From JBCDBY01 sp039182715 (lineage in GTDB: Bacteria; Planctomycetota; PLA2), in NCBI GenBank assembly GCA_039182715.1, contig JBCDBY010000055.1, forward strand, positions 1 to 17,760: 17,760 bases of DNA, written 5' to 3'. Position numbers and translations under genes: made by a program. The notes below the pieces were generated by a model. It was not told the origin of the DNA. It worked only from the letters and a program-made list of their open reading frames with translations, and ran no database searches. Shown one piece after another: positions 12,547-17,760 of this stretch (position 1 is its first letter; the number at the start of each line of letters is the position of its first letter).

Positions 12547-14190
12547 TTAGCGCAGCGCGCGGATCTGGTCGGCGATGCGACTTTCGCTCGGGGTGCCGGG
12601 GAGGACGAAGGCCTGGCGTCCGTCGCTGCGCAGGCCGATCACCGCCGTGCCGGTCTTGAGCCCGTTCGCGCGTGCGAAGTTCCTGCTGCGGTCGGGGACG
12701 ACCAGCACGGAACCGAGCGCCTTCTCGTGTGTCTGCAGCAGCTTCTGGACGTGCGCCGAGCCCGTGAAGACCAGCGTGACGTCGTGTCCGATCACGCGAC
12801 CCCAGCGCCGCAGCACACCGAGGCACTTCTGCTCGGCCGAGCCGAACCGGTCGCAGAGCAGCACGAGGCCCCGCGCGGGCGGCACGCTGATCGCCACCGG
12901 CGAGCCGGGTCCGGTCTTGCGCTCGTCGAGCGCCTGAATCAGGTACTCGATGCGCGCCTTGGTGTCGGCGTCCTTGGCGAGGCCCCACGCCTCCTGCAGC
13001 TCGGCGCGCGAACGTTCGCCGCGCGCCAGCAGCACCCGCGCCGCGATCTCCCGCTTGCCCTCGTCCGCACCGACCAGTGCCGCCACCGTCTTCTCGGCTG
13101 CGACGCGATGACGGCGCAGCTGCGGCGCCGAGGTCGACGCGAGGCGACGGATGGAGACGGGCTGCGAGGGCTGCTGGTCGAACCGCGCGACGGTGCGCGT
13201 GCCCTGGCCCCCGGAGATCGAGGACCAGAGCACGATCACGACGAGCAGGAACGCGGTGGCGGCGCTGCCGAACATCAGCGGCGGCCGCTCCGCGAGATAG
13301 GTTTGCATCCGAATAGAAAGCACGAGCCAACGCGGTTGTGCTTCGCCTTTCTCCTCGGGAACTTCTACCGGCTCCGGTGTCCACGCTTCCGCCTGATCGA
13401 ACCAGCCGAGCGCGTCCTGGACGTTCTCGACCTCGATCGTCGGTTCCGTGATCGCACGCAGCTGCGAACCGTGCGCGACCATCAGCTCCGCGCGCAGCGC
13501 GCCGAAGTCGAACTCCTCGGCGACAAAGCTCTCACCTTTGTCGTCGTCGGTGCGGCGGAACTCGATGCACGCCTCGAGCAACTCCTCCTCGAGGAAGTCC
13601 GGATGCCGTTCGTCGCGGCCGTACACGAGCCGGAAGCCGACGGTGCGGCCCACGCGGTGAATCGGCGCGCGGAAGTTGTGGTCGAGCTTGGCGTGCGCCG
13701 GGAAGTCGTACCAGCTGCCGCCCTTCACGATGATCGCGCCTTCGTGCTCCTTGTCCGCGTTACACGTCATCTCCCAGACGTTGCCGCACAGATCGACGAG
13801 GCCGCTCGGCGCCGCTTCGTACTCGCCCACCGGCGAGGTGCCCTTGCGCTCGCTGCGCACCGTGTTGCAGCGGCGAACGTCGAAGCCGTCGCCCCACGGG
13901 TAGGCGCGCTGCACCTCGAGGCCGGAGCCCAGCGCCCACTCGAGTTCCGTCGGCAGGCAGCCGCCCGCCCAGCGCGCGAACGCCACCGCGTCGAAGTAGT
14001 CGATGCCCACGACGGGATGGTCGACGAGGCTGGCGGGGGAGCTGTCGTCGTCCCAATAGGCGGGTGCACGGTGACCGGTGGCGCGTACGAACTCCTCGTA
14101 GCGACCGTTGGTTACGGGCGCACGGTCGTACTCGAGATCCCCGATACGAACCGTATCGCGGACCTGCGCCGTCGTTGCGGGCCTCGACAT
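12547..14190 (-). CDS. Membrane-anchored FGE/sulfatase-modifying-factor-fold protein with a thioredoxin-like C-terminal domain
   Basis: I choose ATG 14190: GGGGAG lies 7 nt upstream, whereas GTG 14196 is almost on top of that Shine-Dalgarno sequence. The product is 547 residues. Residues 10-190 carry the FGE-sulfatase (SUMF1) fold: APVTNGRYEEFV (24-35), VGIDYFDAVAFARWAG (61-76), CLPTELEWALG, AYPWGDGFD, CGNVWEM (135-141), KGGSW (156-160) and VGFRLV (184-189). The segment after GGSW, where true formylglycine-generating enzymes keep the active-site cysteines, has none here. Oxidation of sulfatase Cys is therefore unlikely. The usual N-terminal MG-x-E-P block is also missing. Residues 305-326 form one membrane helix. 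The helical part at 350-420 and the thioredoxin-like part at about 430-547 (LVLLCDRFGSAEQKC, then VLVVPDRS and TAVIGLRSDGR) lack CxxC. Confidence 0.82.
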   Translation of the reverse strand: MSRPATTAQVRDTVRIGDLEYDRAPVTNGRYEEFVRATGHRAPAYWDDDSSPASLVDHPVVGIDYFDAVAFARWAGGCLPTELEWALGSGLEVQRAYPWGDGFDVRRCNTVRSERKGTSPVGEYEAAPSGLVDLCGNVWEMTCNADKEHEGAIIVKGGSWYDFPAHAKLDHNFRAPIHRVGRTVGFRLVYGRDERHPDFLEEELLEACIEFRRTDDDKGESFVAEEFDFGALRAELMVAHGSQLRAITEPTIEVENVQDALGWFDQAEAWTPEPVEVPEEKGEAQPRWLVLSIRMQTYLAERPPLMFGSAATAFLLVVIVLWSSISGGQGTRTVARFDQQPSQPVSIRRLASTSAPQLRRHRVAAEKTVAALVGADEGKREIAARVLLARGERSRAELQEAWGLAKDADTKARIEYLIQALDERKTGPGSPVAISVPPARGLVLLCDRFGSAEQKCLGVLRRWGRVIGHDVTLVFTGSAHVQKLLQTHEKALGSVLVVPDRSRNFARANGLKTGTAVIGLRSDGRQAFVLPGTPSESRIADQIRALR

Positions 14191-14224
14191 CTCCACTCCC
14201 CTTTTCGACTGCTGGGGGAAGCGG

Positions 14225-14257
14225 GTGGACCGCTCCTGGAGTTCAGGAGCGGTTCAC
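14225..14257. other. Long perfect hairpin between the export lipoprotein and the FGE-fold gene
   Basis: GTGGACCGCTCCTG (14225-14238) pairs with CAGGAGCGGTTCAC (14244-14257) over 14 bp with a single G-U and a 5-nt loop (GAGTT). It lies 37 nt past the stop at 14294 (minus strand) and 35 nt upstream of ATG 14190. No T run follows on either strand, so I call it a stable structured element that may stop or attenuate transcription. Confidence 0.6.
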
Positions 14258-14293
14258 GTACCAGTCTGAGGCGCCATTCTGAGATGACAGCGC

Positions 14294-15019
14294 CTACTGG
14301 GCGACCGACGGGACGAAGTAGGCGGTCGTCCGGACGCCGATGCCGACCGAGTTGGCGAGCGCCGTGATCGGCGACAGCACCTTCCGGATCGCGCGGGCGA
14401 CCTCTTCCCAGCCCGTGGGCGGCACCCAGATGACGTCGCCGGGGCGCAGGAAAAAGTTCGTGGTGAAGTCACCCTTCTGGAACATGTCCCGAATGTTGAT
14501 GTGGTAGATCTTCACTTCGCCCTCGATGTCGCGGAACAGGAGGACGCGGGTCTGCGCGGCGGTGATCGGGTCCCAGCCGATGGTGCGGCCGAGCAGGTCG
14601 ACGACGCGCATCTGGCCGACGTAGGGGAACCGTCCCGGCACGCGCACTTCGCCGAGGATCGTCACGCTCTGGCTCGTGAAGCTGTCGACGGAGACGAAGA
14701 CCTTCGGGTCGCGCAGGCCGAGCGTCTCGATGAAGCTCTTCTCGAGCTCCTCGCGCAGGCCCTGCGGCGTCTTGCCCACGGCCGTGATGTCGCCATGCTC
14801 GGGGAACGCGATCTTGCCGTCCGGGCGGATGGTTCTGCTCGTGACGGCGAAATCCGGCTGTCCAAGCACCCGGATGCTGATCGTGTCCGAGTTTCCGATG
14901 ACGTAGTCCGGCATCGTGGCCAGCGCGCGGGCGCGCGCCCAGATGGCCTTGTTGTATGCCTCACTCGGGCAACCGGTCGCCAACGCCAACATCGCGACCA
15001 AAACGGCAAATCGCATCAT
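14294..15019 (-). CDS. Polysaccharide biosynthesis/export lipoprotein (Wza-like)
   Basis: The gene starts at ATG 15019, with GGAGGAG 7 nt before it, and encodes 241 residues. The N-terminus MMRFAVLVAMLALATGCPSE is a lipoprotein signal peptide with Cys18 as the lipid site. A Poly_export domain follows: MPDYVIGNSDTISIRVLGQPD, RPDGKIAFPEHGDITAVGKT and LREELEKSFIETLGLRDPKVFVSV. One SLBB-type beta-grasp repeat comes next (SQSVTILGEVRVPGRFPYVG, then MRVVDLLGRTIGWDPITA), and FFLRPGDVIWVPPT ends the export core. Wza (about 380 residues) forms the outer-membrane channel for capsule or exopolysaccharide; this version is shorter and lacks a second SLBB repeat. No glycosyltransferase, Wzc or Wzx/Wzy gene is in the window, so its polymer is unknown. 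A TACAGT hexamer ends 21 nt upstream, leaving a leader with the Shine-Dalgarno sequence. Confidence 0.88.
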   Translation of the reverse strand: MMRFAVLVAMLALATGCPSEAYNKAIWARARALATMPDYVIGNSDTISIRVLGQPDFAVTSRTIRPDGKIAFPEHGDITAVGKTPQGLREELEKSFIETLGLRDPKVFVSVDSFTSQSVTILGEVRVPGRFPYVGQMRVVDLLGRTIGWDPITAAQTRVLLFRDIEGEVKIYHINIRDMFQKGDFTTNFFLRPGDVIWVPPTGWEEVARAIRKVLSPITALANSVGIGVRTTAYFVPSVAQ

Positions 15020-15040
15020 CCGACAGCTCCTCCGACGCGG

Positions 15041-15046
15041 ACTGTA
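15041..15046 (-). promoter_or_regulatory. -10-like hexamer 21 nt upstream of the export lipoprotein
   Basis: The minus strand reads TACAGT, ending 21 nt before ATG 15019. A 14-nt perfect palindrome lies just upstream of the hexamer, where an operator could sit. No -35 consensus is seen. Confidence 0.32.
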
Positions 15047-15049
15047 GCA

Positions 15050-15063
15050 ACGGGGGCCCCCGT
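15050..15063. promoter_or_regulatory. Perfect 14-nt palindrome in the TDO/export-gene spacer
   Basis: ACGGGGGCCCCCGT is its own reverse complement. It lies between the stop of tryptophan dioxygenase (15091) and the -10-like hexamer of the export gene. A loopless palindrome suits a dimeric regulator better than a terminator, but GC richness makes chance possible. Confidence 0.3.
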
Positions 15064-15090
15064 CTTTGCGTCGCTCTCGAAGTCGTCGTC

Positions 15091-16143
15091 TCAGTCCGAA
15101 ACGGTGTGCTGCGCGAAGCCGTAGCGCTCCGGGTTTTGCAGGTCGGCGAGCATGCGCCGCGGGATGAGGAAGGAGCGCGCTTCGAGGATCGGCGTGAAGA
15201 TGCGATAGCGCTCGCCGGCGGTCGCGTCGAGGTACTGCACGCCGCTCGAGCCGCCGGTGCCCACCCGCAGCCCGATCATGCGCTCGACCATGCGTGCGTG
15301 CCGGAATCGCCAGAGGCGCAGCTGCTCCTCGAACTCCAGGAGCCCGTCGAGCAGCCGGTTGGGCCAGTGCAACAGCGGCTCGTCCTTGTAGGCGTGAATG
15401 AAGAGGCAGGCGGCGTTGCGGCGGCCGTGCTCGCCCTCCAGGAAGGTGGCGCAGGCGTCGCGATAGGCGTCCATGCGTTGCGCGACTCGTGCGCGATCCT
15501 CGTCGCCCAGTTCGGGATTGCTGGCGTGCATCTCCTTCTGGGTCGCGACGTAGGCGTCGAAGGCGTCGAGGTAGGTGTCCCGGAATCCGTCCTCGATGGG
15601 GGTGCGGTCGAGCCACGACTCCAGCGCCTCGCGGAGCGAGGGCTGGGCGCGCAGCTCGTTGAACACCGCGACCTGCTCGGGCGGGAAGCGGCGCTCGAAC
15701 GAATCGCCGGCGTACTCGTAGCGCTGGTCGTCCGGCAGTCCCGCCATGATCTCGACCTCGCGGAACTGGTAGCTCTGGAATCCGGAGGCGGAGCCGAGCT
15801 GGTCGCGGAAAGCGAGGAAGTCGAGCGCGCTCATCGTTTCGATCACCGAAATCTGCTTCACGCCGACCTCGAGGATTTCGCAGACGCGGTGCAGCCCCTT
15901 CACGATGCGCGGCACGTCCTTCTCGGGCACGTCGTCCACCGCGAGCAGGTCGCGGATGTGCGTCATCTCGTGCTTGATCTGCTTGAACCAGAGCTCGTAG
16001 ACCTGATGGATGACGATGAAGAGCATCTCGTCGTGGTGGCCGAGTGCGCGCGGCTGGCCGTCGGGACCCGGCGGGTCCTGCGCATCGAGGATCTTGTCCA
16101 GCCGCAGGTAGCGGCCGTAGGGGACGTCGTGCCGGCTGCTCAT
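15091..16143 (-). CDS. kynA: Tryptophan 2,3-dioxygenase
   Basis: This 350-residue haem enzyme oxidises L-tryptophan to N-formylkynurenine, the first step of the kynurenine pathway of tryptophan breakdown and of NAD or anthranilate supply. Family features are complete. FIVIHQVYELWFKQ (42-55) carries distal His46. FLAFRDQLGSASGFQSYQFR (109-128) carries Arg113 and the substrate-binding loop. RFRHARMVERMIG (279-291) carries the axial haem ligand His282, and GTGGSSGVQYL (297-307) is the mobile substrate loop. The length is between the Xanthomonas (about 300) and animal (about 400) enzymes. Its ATG overlaps the TGA of the upstream membrane protein in an ATGA arrangement, so the two are translationally coupled. 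No kynureninase or formamidase gene lies next to it. A loopless palindrome lies downstream. Confidence 0.96.
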   Translation of the reverse strand: MSSRHDVPYGRYLRLDKILDAQDPPGPDGQPRALGHHDEMLFIVIHQVYELWFKQIKHEMTHIRDLLAVDDVPEKDVPRIVKGLHRVCEILEVGVKQISVIETMSALDFLAFRDQLGSASGFQSYQFREVEIMAGLPDDQRYEYAGDSFERRFPPEQVAVFNELRAQPSLREALESWLDRTPIEDGFRDTYLDAFDAYVATQKEMHASNPELGDEDRARVAQRMDAYRDACATFLEGEHGRRNAACLFIHAYKDEPLLHWPNRLLDGLLEFEEQLRLWRFRHARMVERMIGLRVGTGGSSGVQYLDATAGERYRIFTPILEARSFLIPRRMLADLQNPERYGFAQHTVSD

Positions 16144-16949
16144 CGTGACGCGAGCGTAGCAGGTCCGAGCGCGCGCCCGAAGAGGAGCAGCAGCGGCTCC
16201 AGGATCCACAGCAGCGGAAGGAGCGGAATCGCCCGCAAGGTGCTGCCGTCGCGCACGAAACGCAGCTCCATGCCGAACGCGAGGCCGGCGCGGGTGAAGG
16301 CGAGCACGAGCAGGAAGGTGAGGCTGCCCGGCGGCGTCTCCTGGAAGAGTGAAACCAGCAGGCAGACCGGCGCCGCCGACAACAGCGCCGCGAGCGGGTC
16401 GAATCGTTCGCGCCAATCGACGCCGTTGGCGACCACCGGCAGGGCGCGCCGCGCCAGCGCATGCCCGGGACCGTCGCCTTGACGTGCCACGGCGCCGGCG
16501 CGCGCGCGACCGGCACCGAAAGCCAGCGCATGCAGCAGGCCGTCGGTGTTCACGGAAAGCGCGCGGATGCGATCGCCGACGGTGCGCGCCTCGATCGCCA
16601 TCGGCGCGAAGTGCACCGTCGTGCGTTCGCCGGCGACCGCGTCGCGAAGGAAGAGCGGGTCGGGACGCGCGGCCGGGTTGACGCGCACGGTCCAGGCCGG
16701 GGTTCGGCCCGCTTCGCCCGCGATCGACGTCGCGCGGCCTGCCGCTTCCACTTCGTAGTCGGGGTAGTTCTGGTGCTCGAACGGCTCCGGCGCGCCGACC
16801 GTGACGATCCGAACGCGCGGCGTTGCGCCCGCCTCGAAGCGCCGCACGTCACCGGCGCGCAGCCAGCGCCGCAGTCGCGCGAGCGCGACGAGCAACCGCA
16901 GCGTCGAGAGAGCGCCGAGCGCGAAAGCGAACCATCCGAACCAGACCAC
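16140..16949 (-). CDS. Membrane protein of unknown function, coupled to tryptophan dioxygenase
   Basis: The best start is GTG 16949 (VVWFGWFAFALG), giving 269 residues; no ATG is in frame nearby. Residues 1-20 form a first membrane helix. A soluble, strand-rich middle region follows (about 25-150), with RRFEAGATPRVRIVTVGAPEPF, DYEVEAAGRATSIAG and TTVHFAPMAIEARTVGDRIRALSVNT. Two or three helices lie near the end (AALLSAAPVCLLVSLF, LTFLLVLAFTRAGLAFG, AIPLLPLLWILEPLLLLFG). I do not recognise the family. The 4-nt overlap with kynA indicates co-translation. This may reflect a shared function or simply compact packing. A CATAAT hexamer ends 9 nt before the GTG. Its start is only 12 nt from that of the divergent pcm gene. 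Confidence 0.7.
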   Translation of the reverse strand: MVWFGWFAFALGALSTLRLLVALARLRRWLRAGDVRRFEAGATPRVRIVTVGAPEPFEHQNYPDYEVEAAGRATSIAGEAGRTPAWTVRVNPAARPDPLFLRDAVAGERTTVHFAPMAIEARTVGDRIRALSVNTDGLLHALAFGAGRARAGAVARQGDGPGHALARRALPVVANGVDWRERFDPLAALLSAAPVCLLVSLFQETPPGSLTFLLVLAFTRAGLAFGMELRFVRDGSTLRAIPLLPLLWILEPLLLLFGRALGPATLASR

Positions 16950-16961
16950 GCGGCGCGCATT

Positions 16962-17624
16962 ATGGGTAATCTGATCCCCGGTTTGGACAGATTGGACGAA
17001 CGCCGCCGCATGGTGCGGGAGCAGATCGAGGCGCGCGGCATCTCTGATCCGGCCGTGCTGGCCGCGATGCGCACCGTGCCGCGGCATCGATTCGTGCCGT
17101 GGGAGCGCGACGACGAGTCCTACGGGGACCACGCGGTGCCGCTCTCCGAGGGGCAGACCGTGAGTCAGCCCTACATCGTGGCGCTGATGACCCGCATGTT
17201 GCGCCTGGCCGGGACCGAGCGCGTGCTGGAGATCGGGACCGGCTCGGGCTACCAGGCGGCGGTCCTCGCCGAAATCGTGCCGCGCGTCTTCACCATCGAG
17301 GTGCGACCGCGACTGGCGGAGTCGGCGCGCACGCTGCTGGGGGGGCTCGGCTATCGAAACATCGAGTATCGCTGCGCCGACGGCCGGCTCGGCTGGCCGG
17401 AGGAGGCGCCCTTCGACGCCGTCCTGCTGACGGCGGCGCCCGCTGGCGATGTTCCCCAAGCGCTCGTCGACCAACTGGGGGAAGGCGGACGCCTGGTCGC
17501 GCCGGTGGGCGGGCGCACGCAGCAGCTCGTGACGATCGAACGACGCGACGGCCGGCTGGTGCGCGCGACCGGCGCGGGCGTGCGGTTCGTGCCGCTCGTG
17601 CACGGGGAGTCGCCGCGTCCGTGA
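16962..17624 (+). CDS. pcm: Protein-L-isoaspartate O-methyltransferase
   Basis: The enzyme methylates L-isoaspartyl residues in aged proteins, starting their repair to aspartate, using SAM in the cytoplasm. From ATG 16962 it is 220 residues, close to the E. coli enzyme (208). Diagnostic blocks are DERRRMVREQIEARGISD, VLAAMRTVPRHRFVP (32-46), GQTVSQPYIVALMTRML (64-80) containing the conserved Thr/Ser-Gln-Pro active-site stretch, SAM motif VLEIGTGSGYQAAVLA (88-103), and FDAVLLTAAP with the C-terminal VRFVPLVHGE. TTG 16983 and ATG 17010 are alternative starts; none has a Shine-Dalgarno sequence. The last codons overlap GTG 17621 of the next gene by 4 nt, so the two are coupled. Confidence 0.95.
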   Translation: MGNLIPGLDRLDERRRMVREQIEARGISDPAVLAAMRTVPRHRFVPWERDDESYGDHAVPLSEGQTVSQPYIVALMTRMLRLAGTERVLEIGTGSGYQAAVLAEIVPRVFTIEVRPRLAESARTLLGGLGYRNIEYRCADGRLGWPEEAPFDAVLLTAAPAGDVPQALVDQLGEGGRLVAPVGGRTQQLVTIERRDGRLVRATGAGVRFVPLVHGESPRP

Positions 17625-17760
17625 AACGCTGGTCGCTGCGGCTTGGCGCGCTTGCCATGAACGTCGTCGTCTTCTACGGCGTGCCGTGGTTGCTCGGCGC
17701 GCCGCACGCGCTGGCGGCGCTGACCTGCGTCGTCGGGTTCGCGTGGTCGGCGGCGGTGGC
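17621..17760 (+). CDS. N-terminal part of a membrane protein (partial, runs off the right edge)
   Basis: Starting at GTG 17621, which overlaps the pcm TGA in a GTGA arrangement, 46 residues are visible before the window ends. A basic start (KRWSLR) is followed by two hydrophobic stretches (LGALAMNVVVFYGVPWLL and ALAALTCVVGFAWSAAV). This suggests a multi-spanning inner-membrane protein. The overlap points to co-translation with pcm. No family can be named from this fragment. Confidence 0.55.
   Translation, partial: MKRWSLRLGALAMNVVVFYGVPWLLGAPHALAALTCVVGFAWSAAV

Noticed and set aside
12448..14367. A 639-codon plus-strand frame starting in repeat copy B
   Set aside because: It runs antisense through the FGE-fold gene, whose motifs are clear, and has shadow-like composition.

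Overview
The window is high-GC bacterial chromosome (roughly two-thirds G+C by eye), densely packed with 15 complete genes and one partial gene at each end. I see no rRNA, tRNA, insertion sequence, prophage gene or CRISPR array. The mix of proteins (a large VWA/HEAT secreted protein, a membrane-anchored formylglycine-enzyme-fold protein, a beta-propeller lipoprotein, TTG and GTG starts) would suit Planctomycetota, Acidobacteriota or a similar soil or aquatic lineage. No marker gene here settles the phylum, so this is a guess.

Layout. 1-232 (-): start of a membrane-anchored protein. 341-4519 (+): SAM methyltransferase, beta-propeller lipoprotein, DUF1801 protein and a signal-peptidase-I-like membrane protein that has lost both catalytic residues. 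4530-5081 (+): unknown protein. 5082-5527: a gene-free stretch rich in hairpins and heptamer repeats. 5528-6328 (+): folE2, a GTP cyclohydrolase for folate or queuosine-type pathways. 6395-8614 (-): VWA/HEAT protein. 8655-11171 (-): a two-gene unit of a multi-spanning membrane protein and an Eis-like tandem-GNAT acetyltransferase. 11244-12428 (+): a two-gene unit of VTE5-like and VTE6-like (DUF92) isoprenoid kinases. 12448-12540: second copy of the hairpin repeat. 12547-15019 (-): FGE-fold membrane protein and a polysaccharide-export lipoprotein. 15091-16949 (-): membrane protein translationally coupled to tryptophan 2,3-dioxygenase. 16962-17624 (+): pcm, overlapping the start of a membrane protein that runs off the window.

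Four results stand out. (1) A 93-94 nt dispersed repeat in two copies (5332-5425 and 12448-12540) folds into three hairpins. Its hairpin arms are conserved while the loops vary, and it ends in a stem plus T run like an intrinsic terminator. One copy is flanked on both sides by heptamer arrays, and a third partial copy lies nearby. (2) A signal peptidase I fold has Ala for the nucleophile Ser and Phe for the general-base Lys. (3) VTE5-like and VTE6-like kinases are adjacent and coupled, which suggests two-step phosphorylation of an isoprenoid alcohol. (4) Several start codons lacking a Shine-Dalgarno sequence have a TANNNT hexamer ending 6-8 nt upstream, as in leaderless transcription. The two genes with good Shine-Dalgarno sequences have theirs 21-22 nt upstream.
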